Below, piece after piece: positions 9,118-17,650 of a stretch of DNA of 64,000 bases. Within the stretch, counting starts at the first letter, position 1; each line of letters starts with the position of its first letter. The position numbers and the translations under genes are program-made. Below the pieces are notes generated by a model. That model was not told the DNA's origin. It did no database searches and worked only from the letters and a program-made list of their open reading frames with translations. The stretch lies in NCBI RefSeq assembly GCF_003201605.1, contig NZ_QJJR01000002.1, positions 260,592 to 324,591 on the forward strand. The letters are read 5' to 3'. The DNA is from Streptohalobacillus salinus (GTDB taxonomy: Bacteria > Bacillota > Bacilli > Bacillales > Amphibacillaceae).

Positions 9118-9339
9118 ATGGCTAATCAAGATATGATTCAAACCCGATTACAGCTCTTTTTTGTGACCGGTGTAGATGCGGATGGGGAAAATATCATTAA
9201 AGCGAAGGCATTTAATAATATCAAACCTGAAGCAACTCCTGCAGTCCTACTCAGTGCAAGTCAATTGTTAACCAGTTTACAACAGTATGGTTTATCAGAA
9301 ATCAAACGAAATGATACGTCACTTATTACGGAGGCGTAA
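9118..9339 (+). CDS. DUF1659 family protein
   Basis: A 73-residue protein starting MANQDMIQTRLQL, preceded by a consensus AAAGGAGGTGA site. An upstream GTG at 9109 lies in that site and is rejected. Composition and pattern (residues such as GVDADGENIIKAKAFNNI) match the small DUF1659 family, which habitually sits beside DUF2922 and YvrJ genes as here. Function unknown. It is the first gene after the shared 34-bp element. Confidence 0.8.
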   Translation: MANQDMIQTRLQLFFVTGVDADGENIIKAKAFNNIKPEATPAVLLSASQLLTSLQQYGLSEIKRNDTSLITEA

Positions 9340-9374
9340 TTCAAACAACATCATAAAAATAGGAGGTGAACCAT

Positions 9375-9590
9375 ATGAAAGTATTAGAATTGAAATTTAA
9401 AAATCAAGAGGACAAAGTTGTCACGCTATCTCTTGAGGCTCCAATCGAGCCAGTCAATCCAGCTTTAATTACCGATGCAATGAATCAGATTATCGCAGGT
9501 AATGCCTTCTCATCTTCTGGTGGGGATTTCGTCGAGAAACATAGCGCTAGAATTGTTGAGCGTTATGTCGAAACAATTGAACTCGTATAG
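9375..9590 (+). CDS. DUF2922 family protein
   Basis: A 71-residue protein starting MKVLELKFKNQEDKVVTLSL, with a strong AGGAGGTGA site before the ATG at 9375. The beta-rich N-terminus and the central IEPVNPALITDAMNQII are typical of DUF2922. It lies 35 bases after the DUF1659 gene; the pair is a recurrent Firmicute cassette of unknown function. A terminator-like hairpin follows. Confidence 0.8.
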   Translation: MKVLELKFKNQEDKVVTLSLEAPIEPVNPALITDAMNQIIAGNAFSSSGGDFVEKHSARIVERYVETIELV

Positions 9591-9600
9591 GCTAAATGGG

Positions 9601-9629
9601 GGAAGGCAATGATTGCCTTCCTCTTTTAC
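9601..9629 (+). terminator. Hairpin with T-tract between DUF2922 and YvrJ genes
   Basis: An 8-bp stem (GGAAGGCA / TGCCTTCC) with a short loop is followed by TCTTTTACTTC. It can act as a partial terminator, lowering yvrJ expression relative to the two upstream genes. Confidence 0.7.
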
Positions 9630-9660
9630 TTCAATCTTTTTTAAGAAAGGAGCAAAATCG

Positions 9661-9801
9661 ATGGAACCACAATGGTTGGCGTTAATTACTGATCTAGGTT
9701 TTCCAATAGCGGTGACTTTTTATTTGTTACACCGCATTGAAACAAAACTCAATACATTAATTGAGTCCATTGTTACCTTACCAGAACGAATCCGAGTGTA
9801 A
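9661..9801 (+). CDS. yvrJ: YvrJ family small membrane protein
   Basis: A 46-residue protein (MEPQWLALITDLGFPIAVTF...) with a single membrane segment and a short charged tail, as in the YvrJ family. The ATG at 9661 has an AAAGGAG site. Start and length match the family better than a longer frame to 9613. It is third in the DUF1659-DUF2922-YvrJ cluster. In B. subtilis, as I recall, yvrJ lies next to the SigO/RsoA sigma-factor genes, which makes control by a special sigma factor plausible. Confidence 0.75.
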   Translation: MEPQWLALITDLGFPIAVTFYLLHRIETKLNTLIESIVTLPERIRV

Positions 9802-9947
9802 TATTCACATCACGCCATGTTAGGAAGTCAAAAGACCATTCGTACTAGTGTGACGTCAAAAGCCTCCTACTTCAAACAGACCGTGAGGTCATTAGTGATG
9901 AATAGTTGATGGTCAGTTTTCAATTTATTCGAATAATCAAATAACAA

Positions 9948-9976
9948 TTGAATCCTTCCCTTTTAAACGCTATAAT
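9948..9976 (+). promoter_or_regulatory. SigA-type promoter of metA
   Basis: TTGAAT (9948-9953), a 17-base spacer and TATAAT (9971-9976). The start codon follows 43 bases later, leaving too short a leader for a SAM riboswitch or T-box. The stretch 9802-9947 shows no gene. Confidence 0.85.
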
Positions 9977-10018
9977 GAACGTTAACTAAAAGAAACAGTT
10001 TAAACAGGGGGGATTTTT

Positions 10019-10936
10019 TTGCCGATTAACGTACCGATTCAATTACCGGCACGACCTATTTTAGAAAAAGAAAATATTTTCATCATGGAGGATATCCGAG
10101 CAACAACACAAGATATTCGGCCACTCAATTTACTGCTGTTAAATTTAATGCCTGAAAAAGAACGGACTGAAACACAGTTGTTACGTTTATTGAGTAATTC
10201 TCCCCTTCAAGTCAATGTAGACTTTATTCATACTGAAAGTTATAAGTCCCGTAATGTAACGATGTCTCACCTAGAAAAATTTTACCAAACCTTTAATGAT
10301 GTCAAAGAAAAACGCTATGATGGTTTAATTATCACAGGGGCACCCGTTGAGCATCTTGCCTTCGAAGCTGTTGATTATTGGCCGGAAATCAGTGAAATCA
10401 TGGCATGGTCTAAACAGCACGTCACTTCAACGATGCATATTTGTTGGGGCGCACAGGCCGGACTTTATTATCACTACGGGATTGACAAACAACCCCGCGA
10501 TGCAAAGATTAGTGGCATCTACACACATGATCGGGTTGAAGACACCCATAAATTAATGCGCGGCATCAATGATGAATTCTTAGCACCCCATTCCCGCAAT
10601 ACAGATGCCGACTTTACCAGTTTATATGCACACCCTGACCTTACCGTACTTGATGACTCCAAAGAAGCAGGTCCTTTATTAATTGCTTCCAAAGATGAGC
10701 GACACTTATTCATTACCGGGCATATTGAATATGATGCCGATACGTTACTGGTTGAATTCATCCGTGACCAAGCAAAAGGGCTTAACATCAACGCACCAGA
10801 AAATTACTTTCCGCAAAACGATACAACGCTCGCACCTAAAAATCGATGGCGTTCTTTTGCATATTTAGTCTTCTCCAATTGGCTAAATTATTTTGTTTAT
10901 CAAGAAACACCTTTTCAGTGGGCATCAAATAAATAA
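10019..10936 (+). CDS. metA: Homoserine O-acetyltransferase, MetA family
   Basis: A 305-residue MetA with the nucleophile Cys142 (HICWGAQAG), His235 and Glu237 (GHIEY). Residue 111 is Glu (GAPVEHLAFE), the residue reported to select acetyl-CoA over succinyl-CoA in this family, so it should make O-acetyl-homoserine although older annotations say succinyltransferase. It starts with TTG (10019) after a GGGGGG ribosome site. Monocistronic, between its own promoter and terminator. It catalyses the first committed step of methionine synthesis from homoserine. Confidence 0.93.
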   Translation: MPINVPIQLPARPILEKENIFIMEDIRATTQDIRPLNLLLLNLMPEKERTETQLLRLLSNSPLQVNVDFIHTESYKSRNVTMSHLEKFYQTFNDVKEKRYDGLIITGAPVEHLAFEAVDYWPEISEIMAWSKQHVTSTMHICWGAQAGLYYHYGIDKQPRDAKISGIYTHDRVEDTHKLMRGINDEFLAPHSRNTDADFTSLYAHPDLTVLDDSKEAGPLLIASKDERHLFITGHIEYDADTLLVEFIRDQAKGLNINAPENYFPQNDTTLAPKNRWRSFAYLVFSNWLNYFVYQETPFQWASNK

Positions 10937-10976
10937 AACAACAACCTTCCCCATCCTTTGGAGGGTTGTTGTTTTT
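10937..10976 (+). terminator. metA terminator
   Basis: A 10-bp stem AACAACAACC / GGTTGTTGTT with a run of T after it, immediately after the metA stop. Confidence 0.85.
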
Positions 10977-10993
10977 ACGTGATGAATTTCACA

Positions 10994-11022
10994 TTGATAA
11001 ACTCAACCGAATAAGGTAAAAT
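10994..11022 (+). promoter_or_regulatory. SigA-type promoter of the SsuA-like ABC operon
   Basis: TTGATA (10994-10999), 17-base spacer, TAAAAT (11017-11022). The start codon is 43 bases downstream, so there is no room for a TPP riboswitch. Confidence 0.8.
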
Positions 11023-11065
11023 ATGTTATTGAACAAAAAATATTAAAGATGGAAGGTTTTTTAAA

Positions 11066-11989
11066 ATGAGAAAGATGGTTTACTTGTTTACTTTATTGGC
11101 TGTTGTAACCTTGTTATTTGGCTGTCAATCAGAGGATTCAACCTCACCTGAAGACGCGCCAAATGAAGTGGTTTCATTAAAATTAGGACTTATGCCTGCC
11201 GTTGATGCTTTGCCTGTTTTCATTGCGATAAATGAAGGCCTTTTTGAGGACCTGAACGTGTCCGTTGATGTCGAACTCTTTACTAACGCAAATAACCGGC
11301 AAACCGCTTTGCAAACCAACGAAATCGATGGAGCCTTAACTGATTTAGTGGCTTTTTTAAATAATTGGCATAACGGCTTTGAAACACAAATTGTAACCAG
11401 TACCGATGGAAGCTTCAGCTTTTTGGTTAATGATCAATTTAATCCTGAGGAACCTGTATCCTTAGGTATAATGGAAGTCAGTGTCACAAATTATTTAGCG
11501 GATACCTTTATCGCACCTAACTATACTTTAGAAAAGACCTATATCCCTGAAATACCTACGCGATTAGAAATGTTGGCGCAAAACCAATTAGACATGGCCT
11601 TAATTCCTGAACCCGTTGCCTCGATTGGTGAACGTAACGGTTTAACAAAAGCAGTTTCTGTGACCGATGAAGAAGGTGAATCTGTACAAGCCATTGTGTT
11701 TACTAAAACAGCAATCGAGGAAAATGAAGTTGCGATTAAACGCTTTGTAGCCGGTTATAATGAAGCAATTGAACTCATTAATGCTGATACTGATCTGGCA
11801 CTTGATACACTGATTGAGGAATTAGATGTCCCCCCAGAAATTAAACCATTTGTTACATTACCAAGCTATCAACCTGCTCGACTTCCAAGTCGCAATTACA
11901 TGGAAAAAATCACAGCTTGGGTAGAAGACATACAGGGGATTACCATTGACCAAAATATCGATGCATACTTTGCCGACTTTGTAGAATAA
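11066..11989 (+). CDS. ABC transporter substrate-binding lipoprotein (NMT1/SsuA-like)
   Basis: A 307-residue lipoprotein. The signal peptide ends in LLFGC, followed by an NMT1/THI5/SsuA-type binding domain (LKLGLMPAVDALPVFIAINEGLFEDL is the typical N-terminal pattern). Family members bind thiamine-pyrimidine precursors, sulfonates or nitrate-like ligands; the ligand is not decided by sequence. Followed at a distance by an ATPase and a permease gene, with a terminator-like hairpin between. Confidence 0.85.
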   Translation: MRKMVYLFTLLAVVTLLFGCQSEDSTSPEDAPNEVVSLKLGLMPAVDALPVFIAINEGLFEDLNVSVDVELFTNANNRQTALQTNEIDGALTDLVAFLNNWHNGFETQIVTSTDGSFSFLVNDQFNPEEPVSLGIMEVSVTNYLADTFIAPNYTLEKTYIPEIPTRLEMLAQNQLDMALIPEPVASIGERNGLTKAVSVTDEEGESVQAIVFTKTAIEENEVAIKRFVAGYNEAIELINADTDLALDTLIEELDVPPEIKPFVTLPSYQPARLPSRNYMEKITAWVEDIQGITIDQNIDAYFADFVE

Positions 11990-12013
11990 GGAAGCACTAG
12001 CAATAGACCGATA

Positions 12014-12046
12014 AGGTTGAGTCACAACACTGACTCAACCTACTTT
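12014..12046 (+). terminator. Internal attenuator-like hairpin in the ABC operon
   Basis: A perfect 11-bp inverted repeat (AGGTTGAGTCA / TGACTCAACCT, loop of 6) followed by ACTTTTC. It lies between the binding-protein and ATPase genes and would give more binding protein than membrane complex. Confidence 0.65.
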
Positions 12047-12074
12047 TCACATATGAAAAAGGAGACTTCTAATA

Positions 12075-12821
12075 ATGATCACATCGGAGAATATATCATT
12101 ATATTACAATAACACTGAAATCTTATCAGACCTATCGCTTCACATTAATGCTCATGAGTCTTTAGCGATCATTGGCCCCTCAGGTTGCGGTAAAACATCA
12201 TTACTACATATATTCGCTGGACTGATTAAACCTACCAGTGGATCAATCTTCGTCAATCACACACCTTTATTAAAACCACGTCGAACAACTGCACTTATCT
12301 CCCAGCATTATAGCCTACTTCCTTGGAAAACCGTGTTTGAAAACATTTGTTTACCTTTACACATTCAAAAGGTAAAGCGATCTGCGTTTGATGCGCGTAC
12401 TAAAGCAACTTTAACTATGCTTGGTTTGAATCATGTGAAGTCAAAATACCCGACAGAGTTATCAGGTGGTGAACAACAACGGGTCGCGATCGCAAGAGCT
12501 TTAGTTCAAACACCAGATCTATTATTGTTTGATGAAGCATTTTCTTCTCTAGACGCCATCACGCGTGACCGATTACAAAGTGAATTAAAACATTTGCATC
12601 AATCAACGAAAACGACGATGATTTTTGTAACTCATGATATTGAAGAAGCATTGTATCTAGGTGAACGTATTTTAGTAATGAGTACCCAACCTGGAACCGT
12701 CTTCAAAACATTTGTCAATCCTAGTTATCACAACCCCGATGCAAAAATGTCTCAAGGGTTTCATCAGTTGTCTAATCAATTACGTCAAACATTAAACGAG
12801 GTGATGCATGATGCGAATTAA
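12075..12821 (+). CDS. ABC transporter ATP-binding protein (SsuB/ThiZ-like)
   Basis: A 248-residue ATPase with Walker A GPSGCGKTS, the signature LSGGEQQR, Walker B LLLFDEAFSSLD and a switch His in FVTHDIEEAL. The DEAFSSLD and HDIEEAL forms are typical of the nitrate/sulfonate/taurine (SsuB/TauB) subfamily. An AAAGGAG site precedes the ATG. It overlaps the permease gene by a few codons. Confidence 0.9.
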   Translation: MITSENISLYYNNTEILSDLSLHINAHESLAIIGPSGCGKTSLLHIFAGLIKPTSGSIFVNHTPLLKPRRTTALISQHYSLLPWKTVFENICLPLHIQKVKRSAFDARTKATLTMLGLNHVKSKYPTELSGGEQQRVAIARALVQTPDLLLFDEAFSSLDAITRDRLQSELKHLHQSTKTTMIFVTHDIEEALYLGERILVMSTQPGTVFKTFVNPSYHNPDAKMSQGFHQLSNQLRQTLNEVMHDAN

Positions 12822-13587
12822 CTCATTAAAGTTCTCCACACTCTATGCTCTTCTTATTGTGACTGTTTGTTGGTATGTGATTCACCTTTTACTAAATACC
12901 CCGACCGTGCCCGATCCTTTGCTAACTTTTAGTCGATTGGTCAACTTACTCACAGATGATTTACTCTTACATCTACTTAGCAGTTTAGGACGTATCGTGG
13001 TTGCCACATCAATTGCGCTTATTCTCGGCATAACCGTCGGTTTAATGATTGGCTTAAGTCAATTTTTTAACACTTACCTTTCGCCAATCGTATTTGTTCT
13101 GTTTCCTTTACCTAAAATTGCCTTCTTACCTATTTTAATGTTGCTGTTCGGTCTGGGTAATCAATCGAAAATAATATTAGTGGCACTAATCATTGTTTTT
13201 CAAATTATTATCACCGTTAAAGATAGTGTGATGAATTTGAAAAAGGAATACTTTTTATCAATCAAAACAATGGGAGCAACACGGATTGAGTTATTTAAGC
13301 ACATTATTTTCCCTTCTATCCTTCCCTCGTTATTTACTGCGCTTCGTCTTAGTATTGGTACAAGTATTTCTGTATTATTCTTCGCAGAAAATTATGCAAC
13401 AACGTTCGGAATTGGTTATTTTATCATGGACAGTTGGATTAGAATTGATTATATTGATATGTATGCTGGCATTGTTGCCATCAGTTTACTTGGACTTGGT
13501 TTATTTTTGTTGATTCAATTGATTGAACAACGCTATTTGCCCTGGGTTCAGCTTGAAAAAGGAACACAACAGTCCTTCCTTGATTAA
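12808..13587 (+). CDS. ABC transporter permease (SsuC/ThiX-like)
   Basis: A 259-residue permease with about six membrane segments and a BPD-type EAA loop around IKTMGATRIELFKHIIFP. Two adjacent ATG codons (12808, 12811) follow a GAGGTG site; the second has the better spacing. It completes a binding protein-ATPase-permease importer. A convergent terminator separates it from the glucosidase genes. Confidence 0.88.
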   Translation: MMRINSLKFSTLYALLIVTVCWYVIHLLLNTPTVPDPLLTFSRLVNLLTDDLLLHLLSSLGRIVVATSIALILGITVGLMIGLSQFFNTYLSPIVFVLFPLPKIAFLPILMLLFGLGNQSKIILVALIIVFQIIITVKDSVMNLKKEYFLSIKTMGATRIELFKHIIFPSILPSLFTALRLSIGTSISVLFFAENYATTFGIGYFIMDSWIRIDYIDMYAGIVAISLLGLGLFLLIQLIEQRYLPWVQLEKGTQQSFLD

Positions 13588-13596
13588 TAAACCAAT

Positions 13597-13634
13597 AAGA
13601 AAGCCACAAGACTCCTCTGTCTTGTGGCTTTCTT
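13597..13634. terminator. Bidirectional terminator between convergent operons
   Basis: A perfect 16-bp inverted repeat (arms 13597-13612 and 13619-13634) with A-rich and T-rich ends on either side. It serves both the importer on the plus strand and the glucosidases on the minus strand. Confidence 0.9.
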
Positions 13635-13662
13635 CATAAACTTAGCTTATTTTGATTTAAGA

Positions 13663-15330
13663 TTATAGCATCTTCACTTTATAGACACGTGCTTCAAACG
13701 GACGAAGCTTTAATGCTGTCTTGGTCTCGTCTATTCCTGTGTAATTGGACAGAACTAATGATTCAAAAAGATAGTGTTTGCTGAAGTCAATTTTTGTCGG
13801 TTCAATAAACATGTTGACGACAACCAAATAATTCGCGTCTTCGCCATGGCGTAAATAACTATACACCTGTTCATGATCACCTTTCACTAAATAATAACTG
13901 CCATAAATCAAGGCGTCACTTGATTTACGCAAGTTAATTAATTCTCGATAATAGTGATAGACTGAATGAGGATCTGCTAAATTTTGTTCAACGTTAATGT
14001 CCGGGTAATTCGGATTCACTCTGAGCCAAGGTTCACCAGTCGTAAAGCCCGCCATTGGATCCTGATTCCATTGCATTGGTGTCCGAGAATTATCACGGCC
14101 GTTCATCCAAATTGAAGCCATGACTTCCTCGTGCGGAACACCTTCTTCAATCTTATGTTTGTAAAGATTTTTTATTGCAACATCGTTATAATCATCAATC
14201 GAGTCGAAATGTACATTCGTCATGCCAATTTCCTGGCCTTGATAGATAAACGGTGTCCCTTTCATTAAGAAATATAACGTCGCCAGTGCCTTTGCTGATG
14301 TTTGACGCAAATCCGAATCATTGCCCCAGGTTGAGACGGATCGAGGTTGGTCATGATTTTCTAAGAATAGAGCATTCCATCCTTTGTGTTCCAATCCTAC
14401 TTGCCATTTTGTTAAGGCTTTTTTTAGCGCAGCTAAATCAAGGCCACCTTTTGTTGAAGTTCCCCAAAGGCTTAAATGATCAAACTGAAAAATCATATTG
14501 AAATACCCTTGTTCTTCCCCAACCCAATCTTCAGCATCTTCAACCTTAACGCCATTTGCTTCACCAACCGTCATAATATCATACTGCTTCAGTGTGCGAT
14601 CAGCAAATTCAGATAAAAACTTTTCAATTCCTGGTTGATTCATATGCCCTGAGAAAGAAGGAACATATTTTTTCCGCTCTGGATTCGGCAAGTCAGGAAA
14701 CGCAGCGGTTTTTTTAATGTGTGAAATCGCATCAATTCTAAACCCGTCGATGCCTTTATCTAACCACCAATTTACCATCTCATATAAAGCATCTCTTACC
14801 GCTTCATTTTCCCAATTCAAATCAGGTTGTTTTTTAGAAAAAACATGCATGTAATACTCTTTTGTTTTTTCGTCAAACTCCCAAACAGAGCCACTGAATA
14901 TTGACTCCCAATTATTCGGTTCTTTCTCACCTCTACCTGGGTGCCAAATGTACCAATCGCGCTTAGGATTCTCCTTTGAACTTGCTGATTCAACGAACCA
15001 AGGATGCTCATCAGACGTATGATTGATAACTAAATCCATAATGATTTTCATGTCACGTTTATGTGTTTCCTTCAGTAACTCATCAAAATCAGCCATTGTC
15101 CCAAAATCAGCCATAATATCTTTATAGTCACTAATGTCATAACCATTATCATCGTTTGGTGATTGATAAATTGGACTGACCCAAATGACATCAATGCCCA
15201 ATCCTTTTAAGTAATCTAATTTTTCAATAATTCCTTGAATGTCGCCAATACCATCACCATTTGAATCATTAAAACTACGCGGATATACTTGGTAAGCGAC
15301 CGCTTCTTTCCACCATATTTTCTTTTCCAT
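13663..15330 (-). CDS. GH13 alpha-glucosidase (Ala after the nucleophile)
   Basis: A 555-residue GH13 enzyme (MEKKIWWKEAVAYQVYPRSF start). Catalytic residues are the nucleophile Asp in GFRIDAISHI, the acid/base Glu in TVGEANGV and the stabiliser Asp in LENHDQPRS. The residue after the nucleophile is Ala. In this subfamily Val there is associated with alpha-1,6 specificity and Ala or Thr with alpha-1,4, so maltose-type substrates are inferred. No signal peptide, so cytoplasmic. The ATG at 15330, six bases after GGGGGAA, is chosen over longer in-frame starts. Second gene of a tandem pair. Confidence 0.88.
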   Translation of the reverse strand: MEKKIWWKEAVAYQVYPRSFNDSNGDGIGDIQGIIEKLDYLKGLGIDVIWVSPIYQSPNDDNGYDISDYKDIMADFGTMADFDELLKETHKRDMKIIMDLVINHTSDEHPWFVESASSKENPKRDWYIWHPGRGEKEPNNWESIFSGSVWEFDEKTKEYYMHVFSKKQPDLNWENEAVRDALYEMVNWWLDKGIDGFRIDAISHIKKTAAFPDLPNPERKKYVPSFSGHMNQPGIEKFLSEFADRTLKQYDIMTVGEANGVKVEDAEDWVGEEQGYFNMIFQFDHLSLWGTSTKGGLDLAALKKALTKWQVGLEHKGWNALFLENHDQPRSVSTWGNDSDLRQTSAKALATLYFLMKGTPFIYQGQEIGMTNVHFDSIDDYNDVAIKNLYKHKIEEGVPHEEVMASIWMNGRDNSRTPMQWNQDPMAGFTTGEPWLRVNPNYPDINVEQNLADPHSVYHYYRELINLRKSSDALIYGSYYLVKGDHEQVYSYLRHGEDANYLVVVNMFIEPTKIDFSKHYLFESLVLSNYTGIDETKTALKLRPFEARVYKVKML

Positions 15331-15347
15331 CTTCATTTCCCCCACAT

Positions 15348-17027
15348 TTATTTATCAAACAAGTAAACTGCTGCTTGATAAGGTTCAAGCTCGATGCTTG
15401 CTTCTTTTTGTTTAATACCTTTACCGATGTTAGCTATTAGACATTGACCTTCAGCTAATGTTACGTCTATATCAACGAACACTTTTTTATCACTAAAGTT
15501 AGTCAAGACCCACAATTCTTGCTTATCCAACACCCGTTTATAAAGATAGATATCCTCATGATCAGGATATAGCACTTGATAGCGACCCTCAACAATGATT
15601 GGATATTTTTTTCTTAACGCGATCAATTGTTGATAATAATAAAATAATGAATTTTCATCTTCTAGAGCTGCGACGACATTTATGTCCGAATAATTAGGAT
15701 TTATTGGTATCCATGGCGTTCCTTCTGTAAATCCTGCTTGAAATTCATCGGACCATTGCATCGGTGTTCGGGCATTATCGCGTCCACGTGCGTGAATCGC
15801 AGCGAGCATCTCTTCGTTGGTTAATAAATCTTTTCCGACAAGTTCATCATAAGCATTCAGTGTTTCTAAATCACGGTAATCTGCTAAATCATTAAAACTG
15901 ACATTTGTCATGCCGATTTCTTCACCTTGAAAGATGTATGGCGTTCCTTTCAACATATGCAAGGCTGTAGCTAACATTTTACCTGAGCGCACCCGGTAAG
16001 CTTCTGAATCATTACCAAAGCGAGAAATTGCACGTGGCTGATCATGATTGCTCCAATATAAAGAATTCCAACCGACCGCATCAAGCCCTTCTTGCCAAGT
16101 AGAGAAAATCGCTTTTAGTTCAATAAGCGACCAATCTTCTGGCGACCACTTACCTAGTTCACCATCCCCTAATCCAACATGTTCAAAATGAAACACCATA
16201 TCTAATTCTTGTCGGTCTTTTCCTGTGTATTTTTTCGCCTGTTCAACGGACACATTTGGCATCTCGCCAACAGTAATCGTTTGATAGCCGGTTAATGCTT
16301 CCTGATGCATTTCTTGAAGATAATCATGTACTTTGGGACCATTAAAATAATAGGGACTTCCATCGCCATAACCTGTTTTTAATAACTTACCATCAGGGAA
16401 ATGACGATCTTTAGATATCATATTAATAACATCCATTCTAAAACCACTGACTCCTTTTTCTAACCAAAAGCGCATCATCTCATATATATCTTGGCGCATT
16501 GCTTCGTTTTCCCAGTTTAAATCAGGTTGTTTTTTACTAAATAAATGGAGAAAGTATTGATTGGTCTTCTCATCATATTCCCAGGCACTCCCGCCAAATG
16601 CAGCCCCCCAATTTGTGGGTGCTGAACCATCTGGTAAAGGATCTTTCCAAATGTAATAGTCCCGTTTTGGATTGTCTTTACTCTGTTTTGATGCTTGAAA
16701 CCATGCATGTTCATCTGATGTGTGATTCACTACCAAATCCATCATAATATGAATTCCTAATTCTTTCGCACGCTTTAACATAAGGTCATACTCGGCCATC
16801 GTGCCAAACTCATCCATAATCGCTTGATAATCACTTATATCATAACCATTATCGTCATTTGGCGATTGATATAGAGGTGACAGCCAAATGATATCAATCC
16901 CTAGTGTTTTTAAATAATTAAGTTTTTCTGTGATCCCGTTAATATCGCCAATGCCATCATCATTAGAATCATTAAAACTTCTCGGATAAATCTGGTAGAC
17001 AATCGCATCTTTCCACCAACTCGTCAT
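15348..17027 (-). CDS. GH13 oligo-1,6-glucosidase (Val after the nucleophile)
   Basis: A 559-residue GH13 enzyme with the nucleophile in GFRMDVINMI, acid/base in TVGEMPNV and the third Asp in SNHDQPRA. Val after the nucleophile Asp is the hallmark of oligo-1,6-glucosidases, so isomalto-oligosaccharides are the inferred substrate. Cytoplasmic, no signal peptide. The AAGGAG upstream is 14 bases from the ATG, an unusually long spacing. It is 17 bases upstream of the second glucosidase, and a LacI-type operator lies further upstream. Confidence 0.88.
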   Translation of the reverse strand: MTSWWKDAIVYQIYPRSFNDSNDDGIGDINGITEKLNYLKTLGIDIIWLSPLYQSPNDDNGYDISDYQAIMDEFGTMAEYDLMLKRAKELGIHIMMDLVVNHTSDEHAWFQASKQSKDNPKRDYYIWKDPLPDGSAPTNWGAAFGGSAWEYDEKTNQYFLHLFSKKQPDLNWENEAMRQDIYEMMRFWLEKGVSGFRMDVINMISKDRHFPDGKLLKTGYGDGSPYYFNGPKVHDYLQEMHQEALTGYQTITVGEMPNVSVEQAKKYTGKDRQELDMVFHFEHVGLGDGELGKWSPEDWSLIELKAIFSTWQEGLDAVGWNSLYWSNHDQPRAISRFGNDSEAYRVRSGKMLATALHMLKGTPYIFQGEEIGMTNVSFNDLADYRDLETLNAYDELVGKDLLTNEEMLAAIHARGRDNARTPMQWSDEFQAGFTEGTPWIPINPNYSDINVVAALEDENSLFYYYQQLIALRKKYPIIVEGRYQVLYPDHEDIYLYKRVLDKQELWVLTNFSDKKVFVDIDVTLAEGQCLIANIGKGIKQKEASIELEPYQAAVYLFDK

Positions 17028-17182
17028 TGTACCGACGCCCTCTCCTTAAATTTTTTCATTGCGCAACATTTCTATGAAACGTCTTTATTGGATTTAGTCT
17101 TCTCGTTTTCTTTTTAGTCTATCATACTTCTGCAATCACTTTCATTCGGACAACCAAAACTTAATAAAATATATTTATTAAA

Positions 17183-17194
17183 GCAAACGATTGC
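17183..17194. promoter_or_regulatory. LacI/MalR-type operator upstream of the glucosidase operon
   Basis: GCAAACGATTGC is a near-perfect palindrome of the GCAA-N4-TTGC kind bound by LacI-family sugar regulators such as MalR and CcpA-like proteins. It lies 156 bases upstream of the first glucosidase start. No regulator gene is present in the window. A TATGAT hexamer lies between the operator and the gene, but without a clear -35. Confidence 0.5.
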
Positions 17195-17432
17195 ACTTCT
17201 TTTCAAAGAATAGCATACTCTCTTCTCCTCCGCAATATTTTTTATAGTGAAGACTTACCCTCGCCATTTTTCTTAATAGGATGCGAAGTTAAGCTTGACA
17301 TCCAACCTAGAATTACTCGCTGACCAAAATGTTGGAATGATTCATCAAATACTAGGCATAGATATTTGAATCAAGAGTCCGGCAGTGTGCTCATTTCACT
17401 CACCCCTAAAGCCTTTTGGGATTGGCCTTCGC

Positions 17433-17491
17433 ATCAATACAAAGATGCAGCAAGGTACTTTCGTACTCCCCTGCTGCATCTCTGTATTGAT
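17433..17491. repeat. Long imperfect inverted repeat in the rlmN-glucosidase intergenic region
   Basis: Arms 17433-17452 and 17472-17491 pair at 19 of 20 positions, with a small GTAC-N4-GTAC stem in the loop. There is no T-tract on either strand, so it is not a plain terminator. The intergenic region (17028-17650) also holds the operator and the rlmN terminator; 17200-17430 shows nothing I can support. Confidence 0.7.
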
Positions 17492-17502
17492 ATTATTTCA
17501 TT

Positions 17503-17570
17503 AAAAAAAGATGTTAATGAACAGCCTTTCAATCGATCACAAAGGATTGATTGAAACACGTTCATTAACA
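17503..17570 (-). terminator. rlmN terminator
   Basis: A two-part stem, outer arms 17512-17522 / 17560-17570 (11 bp, perfect) and inner arms 17527-17534 / 17549-17556, followed on the reverse strand by TCTTTTTTTAATG. It lies about 80 bases after the rlmN stop. Confidence 0.75.
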
Positions 17571-17650
17571 CCAACTATTACAGCGCTTCTTTATATTACT
17601 TGATATCTTGTTTACTGATTTACCTAAAACGCAATTAATTTCTTTACTTG

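Noticed and set aside
9802..10018. Possible SAM riboswitch or T-box before metA
   Set aside because: The promoter leaves only a 40-base leader and no conserved stems are seen.
10981..11065. Possible TPP riboswitch before the NMT1-like importer
   Set aside because: The leader is about 40 bases and shows no thi-box; the substrate therefore stays open.
17366..17554. 62-codon frame in the rlmN-glucosidase intergenic region
   Set aside because: It runs through both inverted repeats and has no ribosome site; the repeats explain the sequence.
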